Assembly: GCA_964035545.1 (NCBI GenBank)
Contig: OZ037768.1
Coordinates: 23,276,819 to 23,340,818, forward strand
Reading direction: 5' to 3'
DNA: 64,000 bases
From: Bugula neritina
Lineage: Eukaryota > Bryozoa > Gymnolaemata > Cheilostomatida > Bugulidae
Below the pieces are notes generated by a model. That model saw nothing but the letters and a program-made list of their open reading frames with translations. It did not search any database and was not told the origin of the DNA. Shown here in pieces: positions 1-13,184 of the stretch (position 1 is the stretch's first letter; the number at the start of each line of letters is the position of its first letter). The position numbers and the translations under genes were made by a program.

Positions 1-238
1 CAAAGCAGCAGAGTCTAGAACTTATATCCATAGAGCTAGAGAAACATCATGGAGTGTAGTAATTACAGGTTAAAAAGGAAAGATTAATTAAGTTGGTATA
101 TTTTCACTGTTAGAATATGCTCATAATATCAGGGCTGTAACAACTCAACAACAGTAACAAAAAACAACACAAAAATAAACAGAACACAATATAGCCATCT
201 AGTAAACAGTGGAGTAAACAGAGAAGGTAGGGAAAGAG

Positions 239-3200
239 TTATGGGCAAGGGAGGGCATGCACGCAGTGGTCTATCATGCAGAGTCGTTTGTAGTAGAGTC
301 GAATGACTGAGTGACGATGGCGCTTGACTTGAGTCGAGACGGAGGTGAACGAGACCTCTTCACACTTTCCCTCCAAGTATCTGTACCAACCATTGAGATG
401 TGTGTTGTAGACATCAGAACCATAGTACACTTTATCACTGCTTCCTTTACATACTCGGTATACCACTGAAAGGATCCATAACAGTTAATTTAACCAATCA
501 AATTGTATTTTATATTCGAGGATGTTATGTATGCGGAGTGCAGAATAAATGTATTACATCATAAAAACAATATCCTATAAAACTTTGTGACAGTTCACTG
601 TCTGACCAATTACAATCTGACAGAGGACCGTTACCTGCGTGCAGCTGGTAAGACTTGGCATCAGACGGCAAATATTTCCTGGCTGTCTGGGAAAGCATTT
701 CTAAAATACCAGAAGATGCTGTTTGAATAAAGAAACTTTTGCAATCATGTTGATTCATGTTTCCAATTCAGGTAATCAAGTAAACAAAGCTGCAGTCAAA
801 CTAGACTAAATATTCTAAAACAGTGAATGATGTGAACAGAATAGCAGCAATGTAGAAATACTGCGGACAGTCACAGAGTCTGAGAGAGTATCGTATGACT
901 CACCGTCCGTCAGCTCAAAGAACTGACTAATCTTGAGATGATGAGAGCCGGCCACGTCTATCATGAGGATGTAGGGAGACTGATCTATGGAGATAAACTG
1001 ACGCTTACAAATCTCCTCCTCACTCATCCCCCTCCGAACTCTCGAGCAGTAGAAAGTTTCTCTGAGGGCCTCTTCAATGCTCACCAAATTCTTTTTCTTT
1101 CCCTAAAACAACGCAGACTTGCCATTTTTATACCCTGTAAAAACTATTTGCATATAAATTAAATTTCATCTGCCTTTACATTTACAGTTGGCGCTACACT
1201 GCCACAGTACTTCAGATGTACTACACACAAACTACAGGTGTAGTGGTTATTCTTGTATATAATGGCTATATATGTATTTATTGTTAGAGCCAGCTTGGGA
1301 AACGATGTAGAGTTCTTCCTTGGTTTAATAGTGCAAGTTTGCATTGAATAGAGGACAACTCCAGAGTAGCAAGTGTAATATTTACCCTGTTGACAAACTT
1401 GAATATTCCAACAACACAGAAGGGACTTGCAGATGACATGTACTTTATGTAAGGCCAGTACTGCCTGCATTTCTCCACGTTGATCCTGTACAGTCCTACA
1501 AAGAGTTGGGAGATGCTCTTTGCCTCCTCTAAAACATACAGATGACGTCAGAATTGGCGCTATAATAAAAAATGATTATTGAAATAAGACGATTTGCCAG
1601 GGTTTTATTAGCTGTGTTACTTTCAACGGTAACACTTTTTAAATTTAGTTTAGTTGAAAATACTCTCTCGCCATGTTTAAACACATAACCTGCTATGTAT
1701 GTATGACTTCTTGCATTAATTGTGCCAAGAAAAATTTTATGCATTGGGCCTTCATTGTTCCATAATGCCACTGTTGGAGTTATCCACACTACAGAGAGAT
1801 AGCGTTTGTATGCAGCACAATGTCATCACATGGAGTGGATTGCTGATACAGGAAAACAAGAGGAATACAAGGCACTATTGTGAGCTGTTGGGAGTTGTCT
1901 ATCTAAATCAAGGTGTACCCTACACAAGCGAGACAGTTACCTGTGGGATGGAGATAGTCCAGCTCTTGGACTATGAATTTGATGAGCGAGCAGGTAGGCA
2001 GGTCGCATTTGGCCTTCGCCACTTCACTGTTGGCAATCAGCAGGTGAAGCACATCCTGCATCTTAGAAACTATTCCGTGGAAATTCATCTTCTCTGTGTA
2101 TGCAATCCTGAAACATAGCAAGTCTACAAGATGCAGATCTTCTAGCAGTGTTAGAAAAGAAACATTTGCTAATATTTGTAGAGTTCTTGTGCTTTTATAG
2201 CCTTACGTTTTCAAAGTCACCGTCTCGATTGGGAACTCACACTATGCTAATTTACTTAAAAACATTTTCACCAAAACAATAACAAAAATCAATAATGTTT
2301 TTATCTTTCCACTCCAACTACACAGAAATAAAACTAAAGCCTCTATCTTTCCAAGCCAGCAGTGATTTAGTGCAGCACACTGCAAATCATTCAAACAACT
2401 ATTTCACAGGTATAGTGTACTATATGCTCATATTAGTAATTAGAGATATATATATATATATATATATAGATTTATTTTACAAGTTTGGAATTTGTGATAA
2501 TTTTATTGTCAGATCTTTAAAATACTCCCCATATACATCTAACAGCAGGGGGAGATAAAACTAAACATACAACACTTACATCGTATCTAAAATTGGAGTT
2601 TGAGGACTTTTCTGGTATCCCTTGACAAACCTCTCACATAAGGATGCCAATACCAGCTGGATGGTCGAATTCATGAAGTTGAATGCCAGGGAGCTGCTGA
2701 AAGGGGCTGCCAGAAACAAACAACATACACTATGACATATATTACAACATACACTATGACATATATTACAACATACAGTATGACATATATTACAAGCTAC
2801 ACTATGACATATATTACAACACGCAGTATGACATATATTACAACACATTATGACATATATTACAACATACATTATATGACATATATTACAACACACACTA
2901 TGACATATATGACAACACATTATGACATATATTACAACACACACTATGACATATATTACAACACACACTATGACATATATTACAACACACACTATGACAT
3001 ATATTACAACACACACTATGACATATATTACAACACATTATGACATATATTACAACATACACTATGACATATATTACAACACACTATGACATATATTACA
3101 ACACACACTATGACATATATTACAACATACACTATGACATATATATTACAAGCTACAAGGTATCTTTTTCATACAGTTACACAAGTTTGAAAGTATCATT

Positions 3201-5352
3201 TTAGATAGAGAGAATAATATATAAACAGAAGATGTTTTTGCAGCTCAATTCTAAAGGGTTGTACTTATGAGGAGTTGAAATGTTATTGCAAAGAAACCCC
3301 TTGTAAACCAGTACACTTATGGAGTTGTCTTAACAATGACAACTTCAGCTCGGATATGTAATAAGTGATGATTACAGCGCTGGAAAATCAATGAACTAAT
3401 CAAATTCAAATTGAGACATGTAATATTGGTAGCCATACTTGAAGAGGCTTGGAAGACTTCGCAGTGAGTGTACAGGGCAATCATCTGGATAGGCAGCACC
3501 AGCGGAGGGACGGCAGAGTTGGCTGTCTTGGCGCAAACTTGGCAAGACTTGTGACCTCCTTTACAGTGCATACAGTCTGCCGGCAGCACAGCTCTTCTAT
3601 CAACTGGCAGCGCTGAGGGCAAGGACGTCTAAAAATAAAAAAAGTTACGCTCAGTTCAACCACTTATTGGAACACAACGAGACATGCCTGATGATAAAAG
3701 TTGGTTTCTTTACAAATATTGAAAAACCTCGCCCGTCCATTCAGTTTTAGTATGGCCGCTGCGTCTTATTTAGCTTCAACAGATTATTAACCAAAAGACA
3801 ACTTGCCCAGTTGTTGTTCTGGCCCTCAAAGGCTGGGGGCGAGTAGTAACCAGGGACTGGGCCAGACTCCAATGCAATCACACTAAAGCCAGCAATTCCT
3901 TTGATGGAGATGTTCTCCAAGTAGGCAGGCCAGTTCACAGGCTAAAAACCACAAGCAATGGTAGAATCTTAACAGAAGAAATTGATGTGTCAAAAAGGGC
4001 AATAATGGGGAAACTGAGAAAAGCCTGTGTTCTAGATAAAAATTGCAGAAACAAATTATAATTTCAACCTGCAACCCAAATTCAATAACTGGGGCAATTT
4101 TAATTTATATAAACTTCATCAAAACAAAGCAAAGTTATATGTATCTAGTTAAAATTACTTAAGAACTAAATATAGTTGTGACTAGTTTAGGGATTACTGA
4201 GCCATGAGATGAGCAAATGACGTTTAGAGTTGGTATTTTCCTCAGCCATGCCTACCTGTGGTTGGTTCAGTTGTATAGGCATCTGGTGAACCATCGGCAT
4301 TGCCTGGGGAGTGTAAAGCTGTGGAGGAAGCATATTATAAGCCTGGTAATTAGGCGGACCAAAATCCTGCGCCACATGCACCGGTGATGGAAGCATTGGT
4401 GACAGCGGCAGGGAATTGAATGAAGCAGTCATTATTGGTTGAAGCATGGGCTGCACTGGGTATTGCAATAGAGGTGACATTGGCACAGGTTGTAGCTGTT
4501 GAGCATGGCGATCAGGCACTATGGGTGACACTGGTCTTGCAGGTACTTTCATGGTTGCAGCAGGTGATTGGGTAGATGCCACTGTAGGATCCTGCAGAGG
4601 TCTCACAGTATTCTGCTGGGAACTTTCTGGTGTCGGTGCATCGCTGATTGAATGGGAGATTATGGGTGTCGACCGCACATTTCCGGGTGTAATTGGCGAT
4701 GACCCGACTTTTGCAGAATCTTGCGTAGAATCAGGCGAAGGTAGTGAGCCATCCGAGACGTCGGCGTTTGTTGACGGTGGAGAGGAGCTTGAGTCATCAC
4801 TTGGATTAACACTAGTGCTATCTGCAACTGTTCACAGCAGTTATGCCAAAGTAGATATATATTCAACAATGACACATTATAAAGTATAATAAAATATTTC
4901 AAATCTATTTCTCACCTGCAGTTTCCACCTTTAAACTGGTTTTCCAAGGAAACTAAAAAACACAAGAGTTATTAAATGCATGGAAATACAACTCCTATTT
5001 GGGCAGTTGGAAAAAACCTTTCACTAAATAATTTGGGACTTGAATAAACTTAGTAGCTGTGCTTAGCTTCCTGATTGGCCTAAGCCATGCTGTTTTGTTG
5101 CATTATTTGAACAGGGAATAGCAAGCGACATAGAAAATATTTTTAATACATGCCAAGTTTTTGTAAAATCCACTGTATTTACACCATGATTTCATATTTT
5201 GAATGCCTTGAGGGTTTTTTAATTATAAAAATCAACAAGTTTGCAGAAATACAGAAGTTACTTACGGTTACAGTAGAGGAACAGTTACTAAGATAACTAG
5301 ACAAATCCGCTTCTCCCTTTTCTTGAGTTGTAAAACTTAACTTACTAGACAT
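239..5352 (-). CDS. Catalytically dead USP10 paralogue (pseudo-deubiquitinase)
   Basis: Eleven exons on the minus strand: 5352-5266, 4952-4916, 4821-4256, 3941-3807, 3628-3439, 2706-2580, 2107-1941, 1528-1386, 1102-904, 718-635, 465-239. They join in frame to 653 aa. The N-terminal half is Ser/Pro/Gln-rich and probably disordered. The C-terminal half aligns exon by exon with the neighbouring USP10: MNSTIQLVLA with VNSILQSLLA, SISQLFVGLYR with PISKIFGGLLR, VSIEEALRETF with NTIEDALKDFV, YYGSDVY with HYHTDVF, RLYYKRL with YLLYYKRS. Intron phases across this region (1,2,1,0,1,1) are identical to USP10. The catalytic Cys is Asn348, the His is Tyr592, and the Asp pair is Leu609/Glu610, so no hydrolase activity is expected. 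I see no PAM2 motif. Exons 4 and 5 are the weakest part: exon 4 needs a GC donor (GCAAGT at 3806-3801), and both have little similarity to USP10. The gene lies directly downstream of USP10 in the same orientation, which points to tandem duplication. Its function is unknown; ubiquitin binding without cleavage is only a guess. Confidence 0.82.
2717..3155. repeat. Minisatellite, about 20-24 bp unit
   Basis: About 19 tandem copies of a unit like TATGACATATATTACAACAC, in the paralogue intron between exons 5 and 6. The array begins about 10 bp from the exon 6 acceptor. It creates long open frames on both strands made of a repeated peptide, which are not genes. Confidence 0.9.
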
Positions 5353-6589
5353 AACAGAAGGCAAAATTTTACAGCAACAAATAACTTAATGTGAAACTTT
5401 TCTTTTCCAAGCAGGAATGAAGGACTAAAAAGCTTTGGAAAGCTACTTAAAAATAGCTTTCCTATTTTCAGCTTTCTACCTATAAAGCTGATAGCCCTAC
5501 AGCTATGTTATATCTGAAAGCTCATTTTATAGAAGTAAAGCCTGAACATGGGGGGACTATTAATATTAACACTCTGTAAAAAACCAAAAGCCCTAAGTTG
5601 ATTTTTCAGTTACTCTTTCGGGCCAACAAGTTATTTAGTTTTGATAGCAAATAAGGCTTTGGTTGAGTTTTCACATGTATTCATTTATTATGTACAAAGC
5701 TCACACCTCACCCAGTAAAGAATCTAAAAAAAATTTCCGAGCTTTGATATACAATTAAACTATACAATTACTTCCAGTCATTTTCAAAACTACAATTGAA
5801 GTTTGGTGACCACTTTTAATAAAAAGATTGCAGTAGTTTTGAATACACTTTCTTGGACAGACATGAAGAAAGAGCGGATATATAATTTGAGAAATAAGAA
5901 TTACATAATGCACACGATCATAATGCAACTTGTGTACTTGCCATTCTAACTGCCAGAGTATATCATGTACTTGAACACACTAGTTTAATAATGTAGCTTT
6001 GCAATTAGAAAAAATTCACTAAAATTTAAGACAATACATCAACATGGCTGTTAATCAAAGTATGACAATCTCAGAAAAATAGTGAATCTAAACTTTGGAC
6101 AGACAGAATAAAGAAAGAGGGTTTGGCAGACCCAACTGAAGAATCTCGAAGAGTTATAAAATAATTTAGACTTAATACAATCATGACTTAGCTAAAATAC
6201 ACATGTAAATTTATAAAGTGATACTACAATTTGATAAGCAGACACTGCATGCAAGTACCTAGTTGCACCGTGTCAAAAGTAAATAAGAGTTATATATTTA
6301 TTATTAACGTAAAAACCTATTTTAGTATGTGAGACTTGCATCAATTTGAAGACAGAGTAGTGCCTTTAGGCAACAGCAGCTGCAGCCTCGGGGATGCCAC
6401 ATTAAATCACAATCTGAAAGCCGGCAGTCTTGAGCTATTTGCACACAATTTGATTGTATAGTCAGAAATTGAGTGTTCAGCATTTCATTCTACCTGCCAG
6501 TATTTCATTCTACCTGCCAGTATTTCAGTCTACCTGCACTAAGCAAGGTAGCTCTTGCTATCAGTGTTTCTATTTCCAAGTATGTGTAT
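5353..6589. other. Intergenic spacer between USP10 and its paralogue
   Basis: This 1.2-kb stretch should hold the USP10 3' UTR and the promoter of the downstream paralogue, both read on the minus strand. A minus-strand AATAAA (plus-strand tttatt at 6297-6302) lies about 290 bp past the USP10 stop and could be its polyadenylation signal. A short direct repeat containing TCTACCTGCCAGTATTT occurs about three times at 6486-6540. I see no further coding sequence. Confidence 0.4.
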
Positions 6590-9500
6590 CTAGCACCGGA
6601 GTTTGGACGACATAGACGATTGCATCTGGTTGTGGCCGGACTGCATCATGTCACTTCTCTTATAATACAACAGGTAGGGAACACAAGGGTGTCTAAAGTC
6701 CAGCACGTCTTCAGGAGCGATTACTTTAGTGGAGTTGTCGTCAAACTTCACCCACGACTGCGTGCCGTTATGAAAGACGTCTGTGTGGTAATGGCCCCCG
6801 GTGGTCTTGGCGCCAGAGTGGTACACCACTGTAACAGAAACAAGGTGGGATACACCACTGAAACTCAACACAACAAAACACACCATGGCTTCCGCACACA
6901 ACACAATGCACATCAATACATCGAAATGTTAAACATGAAAGCTTTCCGCACCTGCAAACAGCTTGTATCTCCGCTGCTCCAAGGGGAGGGGTCTCTTCTG
7001 TGAACTCATCAGCTCTGTAAGAAGTCAACAGGAAATAGTTTTAGAGTCACATGTGTAGAAATAATGAGCTGCACATTCAACAGGCTGACAACATATAATA
7101 AAATAACATTTCCTATACTGCTGGGAGGACATAACTAAGCAGCTTATACCACGTACTATAATTATACTACATACAGCTGGCTGTTACTACGTACCGCCAT
7201 CAAACTCCAGAGTTTCACTGAACCTAAGGCTGTGAAGCACTTTCTGCGACCCGCCATCGATGTCGTAGACGAAGCACTTGAGGTGCACAATAAGTATGGG
7301 TGGCAAGAGTTCAAAGGTCAGCTTCCTGTGAGCATCCAGCAAGGTCTTGGTCTTAGGGCACTGGTACCCGTCAATAATCTCTTTGCTCACGAAATCCTTC
7401 AACGCATCTTCTATCGTATTGCCACTGGTTGTCTGGAACACACAGCGGACACTTTATAACTTGATTACTACATAGTAACTAGAGTTATCTCCCCACTGCA
7501 CAGCTTGTATTGAGCTATTCTACTACAGATTGCCACTTCAGTCTCACCTGCACGTTGAGAGGAACTGTGAAGAATGGCTCCAGCACTGCTGAGTCCGTAT
7601 TCTTGCCCCCAGTGGACAGGGAGGACCTGAGGAGGCCCCCGAATATCTTGGAGATAGGCGTGCTAGTCTTGTCCACGTTGCTGGCCGTGGGAATGGCCTT
7701 GTTCCTGTGTCCCACCTGCAGCCACTCGCCGTCTTCCTCGTCGTCTGAGCTGGAAGCCTCGTTTCCGTGCCCGTTCATCTGAGACACTGCAAAGGCAATC
7801 AAGTGAGCTGGTATTGGAAGGGTAAACGTATGACCAGAGAGACTGAAAGGTAGACTAGAAAAGCTGTATTGATATGAGTTCAGAGTTCAACCAGTTGCAC
7901 TGAAAAAATTACCAATCAACAAGACAGAGACGGGGGGGGGGGAGAGGGAGAAATTGTAAGACAGACTAACACGTGTTTCTACGTAACGTACCTGGCGAGG
8001 ACTTGCCATGGCGCAGCAGAGCCCCGATCTCTTCGTGCAGTTTATTCAGCAAGCATGTGAGGAATTCTTCAGCGTCCTCCTGTTTCCCCCTTTGAAAGGT
8101 ATTTTCAGAGGTCTTCAGTTTATCCAGCACATTGTACACCGACACGGGTTCAAAGGGCGCTCCGTGTTTCAAGTCTTTTTTGCTTCTCTTTTTATCTTCT
8201 ACTTTTTCAAACTGATTGACAAACTCAACCCTGTAACACACAGCATACTCAATAGCCAATCAGAACACAGAGATTTACCACAACATCAAAGTCAAAACAA
8301 TCTGCATACTTAGATATGAAAGCGAGACCAGTGTGTCACTGTCATTGCCATCCAAACTGAAAGCTGAGTTAGACAGGGTCTACAAATACTCACATAGCAT
8401 CGAGCACTGGAGTTACCGGCCCCTGTCTTCCCAGTGGTGGATATGCAGGCAGAGATTTCAGCAGTTGGTAAAAAGGGGGACAGGCTAGAAGTGACTGGAG
8501 TATGGAATTTACGTAACACCAGTTGGCCTGGTTGATCAGCCTTCGAACTTGAATATTGACCACAGTGTGATTGAGCTGGTAGTTCGAGAGAATGGCTGTA
8601 AATATTACATTAAATATGATATATTATATATAACTCTATATTACCATTAGTTACTATATTACATGTTATATCTAACTATACATTACCATTAGTTACTATA
8701 TTACATGTTATATCTAACTATACATTACCATTAGTTACTATATTACATGTTATATATAACTATGCAAATTACATATTATAAAACTACACTATGATCGGTA
8801 TAAGCAAGCAAAGCTATATATTATAATAAATGTAGAGATAGTAAACACTAATGTAGTTGTCTTCTCTTTAGTTAAGGACTGCTAAATGCTAAAAATTTGT
8901 TTTGCAAAGATCATTAACAAAAAAACTAAATTACTCAAACTATGTAATTCACTGATAAAAGACACTGGGACAAGATTTCACAAGTAAACTAGATTTAATA
9001 AGACATTCTACTGCTGTGTTTACATGAGTACAGAATGCAGCAAAGGTTGTGGCACAAGTGCTGCATATATTTCACACAATACTTTCATATTCTATCAACT
9101 GAGTGACACACACACCAGTGACAAGCCAGTAACCAGTGAGACAGACAGACAGACACTCACCGTGTTCGCTGACAACGTCACCGTTGACCTGAGGAAGAGG
9201 CTCCGCCTTCTGCACAGCTGCCGGCTGTTCGGAGGACTTGGTGGCAGGACTGGAGGTGGAGTTGCCCAGCACACTGGCCCACGACCTGGTAGGGGTCGGA
9301 AAGGCCATCGTCTTCGGTGTCCCAGTGGAAGGCTCAGACTTGGGTGTTGCGTCAGCAGCAGCAGCAGGCTTCTCAGAGGGTGCGGACTCTGTCTGGGTGA
9401 CAGCGACCGGGCTGACAGCGACTGGGGTGACAGCGACTGGGGTGACGGCGGGGGGAGGAGAGTTGGAGATAGGGGGTTCTGCAGTCGGTGGAGCCGGTGG

Positions 9501-12500
9501 CGTGGAGGGGGTCTTCTCGGGAGAAGCAGCAGCGACTGTACGATTTTCCTGCTTACTGACCTTCACCTCTGTCTTTGTGACGTTACGTCGTGAGCCGTTC
9601 TTTTTAGTAGAAAAGAACTCGGTGGGTTTACCGGTGTTATGACCTCGGCTGCCTGCAATGAACCCACATGAGTTCACTCAATAGTTAAACACACTATAAC
9701 ACTAGGCGATCCATAACTCATGGCTTAATGGTTTAAATTACAATAAAAAGCCTAAACCACCTTCAGTGACACATGACAGCACATGTCACTGTGGAATGAC
9801 ATATGACAGCACAGTGACACCAGTGGCGTATGACAGCACAGTGACACCAGTGGCATGTGACAGCACAGTGACACCAGTGGCATGTGACAGCACAGTGACA
9901 CCAGTGGGGTATGACAGCACAGTGACACCAGTGGCATGTGACAGCACAGTGACACCAGTGGCGTATGACAGCACAGTGACACCAGTGGCGTATGACAGCA
10001 CAGTGACACCAGTGGGGTATGACAGCACAGTGACACCAGTGGCATATGACAGCACAGTAACACCAGTGGCGTATGACAGCACAGTGACACCAGTGGCGTA
10101 TGACAGAATAGTGGCGTATGACAGAGAGAGTGCTGAAGGGATTTGTGGTCACTTACCGTACAAAGGCATCTGTACAGAAGTCTTACGTTTAGTAAGGATT
10201 TTTGACACTTCTTCTCTTTCGCCATCAGAGCCTGTGAAACCAAACGAGAAGCTGTCCAGATTGATGAGGCCTTGAGAACTGCGGTTGGGTACGATCATTC
10301 CTTGAGAAGAACGCCGGGGTTTCGTGTGCGAGGGGGACTGGGGTCGCCCAGGGAAGGTAGTGTTAGCAGGTGCGGTCACAGGCTGTATGACAGCGGGTGC
10401 AGGAGGGAGCGGGGCAGGCTCAGAGGGTTCTCTCTGCTATAAATAGACATTTGACATGCAGATCACAGGCTAGCTGTATTTTGTATAACACAAACGATAT
10501 GCTGAGAAATTGGAGCAATTGTTCAGTAACTAGATGGAGTGAAGTCAGTGTGTGCGATTACAGTGGTGGAGTCAGAAATTTTTGTTGCCAACATAATGTC
10601 ATTTTGAAACTCTGATATTAAATAACAGGGTTGGGGTCAATTACATATGAATGTAATTAATTACAATTACATGAAAATTTGTCATTTACAATTATAGCTA
10701 AAATTAGTGTAACTAATTAAAATTAAAATTGTTCTCATAAGGGACAAATAGAAGTTATATAGTCTCACTTCTGTGGTCCAACTACTCAGGCAATTTTGTT
10801 ATTGTCAACAGTGATTAATACATTACTACATTCAATTAATTTTATTAAACAGTAGTCAAAAGAAAAAGTATGAATTTCATAAGAGTTAAAAATTTGAAGT
10901 ACTATAAATGTAAAAATGATAAATTGTAAAAATCAATTACATTAGCTATGTAATTACATTTTTATAAATCAATTACAAAATACATTCAATTACTTGGAAA
11001 AATGTATTTAATTACAACCAATGACAAATTGGGTCATTTTATTTCATCTATTATGCATCAGCAAATTCTGACTAAAAATTGAAATTGATTCAAAATTTAT
11101 AAAAATTTGCTGTATGGGGTAATTGAATGTGCCGATTCCAAATATTTAAAGCAAAAGAGGCTAAGAGGGGGTCCTGCAACCATAAAGCGCACCCTCAAAG
11201 CGCAAACTTTCAAAAGCGCAGTTTATCTCAAATTACATGCTCATCAATAAAACTTACCGGAACTACCATTTTTAATATTTATTCTTAGCTTTAAAATTTT
11301 GATAGTTATGAACTGAGTATTATGAAAAAAAACCGTAGCAAATATCTTAGTTTTTTTACTGAAAAATTAGGCATAGTTAGAGAAAAACTTGACTATTTAG
11401 TACTTATTAATATTTTATTTTAGTGCCAAGTTTGATATATGTATTAACAGCAAAAAAACCTAAAATCATCAGTAAAATGACCCAATAACATTTACCTTAA
11501 CCCTAATAAATCCAACAGAAAGCATCTTCTTAAAAATAATAACTTCTCAGTCAAATATAATGTGAAATGAGTGACTAATTCATGTGGCAATAGAAAGGGG
11601 TAGTTGAGTTAGGGATTACCAGTATCCTTGGTGCCGGCTGGTTGTTAATGTAAGCTGTGCCGGAGCTGTAAGTCCCGGAGTGGTCTCTCCTGATGGCAGC
11701 AGAGGCAGCAGTAGTGAAGGAGGCGACAGTGGTGAAGGGGACTGGGAAGTAGTTGGCAGGTGGATACCCTGGGAACGGGGCAACTGTCATGGGAGGACGG
11801 TAGCCAGACATCGGGAGCTGTGGAACGTGACCATTGGATGGGAAGAACCCAGTTGAGGAATTTACAAACCTGGGCACCTGCACAACACAAGTTGATCAGA
11901 ATAAGTTCACGTTCAGTTCAAGCAAGACTACACAATTTTATAACAGAATATGAAACTGAGGCTAATTGTACATACAAATGATTGGCTAACACAGAATATA
12001 TTACATTCCAATGAGTTACTCAAACAAAAACTACATTCGGTTACTAAGGCTATGATAATCACTCACTGGAAATGGTGTCATCTGAGTGTGAGGGGCCGCG
12101 TAGGGGAGCTGTTGCGGGACAGTCATACTCGCCATTCTCGGGTCATGCACATTGATAGGTGGATTTTGGAAGCTGTAGTTGGGTTGAGGCATGCCTCCCT
12201 GCTGTATGTGCGGGACGTGAGCTCTCCTATTGTAGTCCGTCACGGGAGGGTTAGGGAGGATGGGCGGCGCCCTGGTGAGGTCAGGCATAACGTCGCTGGC
12301 TGGAGCTGTCATGGTGTCTGGAGGGGGAGGAGGGTTGCGAATCGGGGCTCCTGGAACAAATTCCTCGGCGAGGGCATTCAATAAGTAGGGGACCTGTCAG
12401 GAAATACATGGAATATAGAGCTACAGAAGTATTCAGGTGGCAGTTAGTGCCCTGTCAGGGGATACATGGAGTACAGAGCTACAAGCAACTGACTCGGCAT

Positions 12501-13140
12501 AGACTACTGATGAGTAGAAATATTTACCGGAGGTCTACTGGTTGGCGGCACCACACCAGGGTCAGCATTGGTCTCGGCAGCATTTTCAAACTTCAATTCT
12601 CCTCCAAGTTCCTTCATACCAGACTGTTCTGATACAACCAGATCTTCCACAGGTTCGCAGTCTACTAGCAAGGCAGAGTATTTAGTGATACAGTATATAT
12701 AGTACAGAGTATATATAGATACAGAGATGAAAGTATTTTTTATAATTCTACTTGGTTGAATCGTAAATCGCACTTTTCGATCTTGATTCAACAATACAGA
12801 AAAAGTACTTTTAGAGAAATATCTTACCTTCACTTTCACAAATCTCCAGAAAGTTGGTAAAGTCATCAGGAAACTACAAACATACCAACCAAGTTTTAAA
12901 ATGTACTCTTTCATAAGTAATATAATATACACAACTATACTCTGTCTCAGAATATACACAACTATACTCTGTCTCAGAATATACACAACTATACTCTCTC
13001 TCAGAATATACACAACTCACCTCTACTCTCTCAGATGGTTTACTCAACACTTCCCATATCAGTACATCTTGCTTTGCCACCACCACTGGATCCTCCAAAG
13101 AATGGCCGAAGAAGCTAAAAGGAGCCTTCATTTTCTCCAT
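6590..13140 (-). CDS. USP10: Ubiquitin carboxyl-terminal hydrolase 10
   Basis: Thirteen exons on the minus strand: 13140-13021, 12873-12828, 12661-12528, 12393-12067, 11877-11620, 10436-10157, 9652-9161, 8595-8394, 8230-7992, 7786-7548, 7432-7195, 7014-6952, 6828-6590. They join in frame to 958 aa (human 798). USP10 is a cysteine deubiquitinase; known substrates in other animals include p53 and 40S ribosomal proteins. The Cys box NWCYVNSILQ puts the nucleophile at Cys579; GGHYHTDVF supplies His892 and WVKFDDNS the Asp (909/910). The segment RQEDAEEF-like (KQEDAEEFL), the acidic DDEEDGEWLQVGHRNK region and PISKIFGGLLRSS all match the family. A PAM2 poly(A)-binding-protein motif, LLNALAEEFVP, lies at 104-114. 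The linker is Pro/Ala/Ser-rich and includes SWASVLGN, as in other USP10 proteins. I see no FGDF G3BP-binding motif at the N-terminus. The start is the first ATG after a 5' UTR acceptor at 13184. A paralogue lies directly downstream. Confidence 0.95.
9780..10115. repeat. 27-bp minisatellite in USP10 intron 6
   Basis: About 12 near-perfect tandem copies of a 27-bp unit (GACAGCACAGTGACACCAGT plus GGCGTAT). It lies about 40 bp from the donor of USP10 exon 6. Because 27 is a multiple of three, several frames stay open on both strands; these apparent proteins are repeat artefacts. Confidence 0.92.
10625..11040. repeat. TAATTAC-rich interspersed element, possibly a MITE remnant
   Basis: The ends carry inverted TAATTAC/GTAATTA-type motifs: the left side has GGGTCAATTACAT and ATGTAATTAATTAC, the right side TGTATTTAATTACAA. 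This looks like a short non-autonomous DNA transposon inside USP10 intron 5, but I cannot set exact ends or a target duplication. The rest of the intron, to about 11610, is AT-rich with nothing recognisable. Confidence 0.35.
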
Positions 13141-13184
13141 TACTACTTTTCGACCCAACAGGTCTTACGGCCAGCAGATTAAAA

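Noticed and set aside
2576-3043. Long repetitive open frames of the ICHSVCCN or YITTHTMT type on both strands
   Set aside because: They are translations of the ATGACATATATTACAACAC minisatellite in an intron; only the real exon at 2580-2706 is kept.
3481-3663. Alternative frame RPCPQRCQLIEELCC for paralogue exon 5
   Set aside because: It does not give the phase-1 end required to join the next exon; the other frame does.
239-5352. Calling the USP10 paralogue a decayed pseudogene
   Set aside because: Eleven exons keep frame, splice signals and USP10 intron phases; replacements are focused on catalytic residues rather than random breaks.
9752-10275. Open frames of 98-169 aa on both strands with nine-residue repeats (DSTVTPVAY and others)
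   Set aside because: Produced by the 27-bp minisatellite in USP10 intron 6. The only coding part is exon 6 at 10157-10436.
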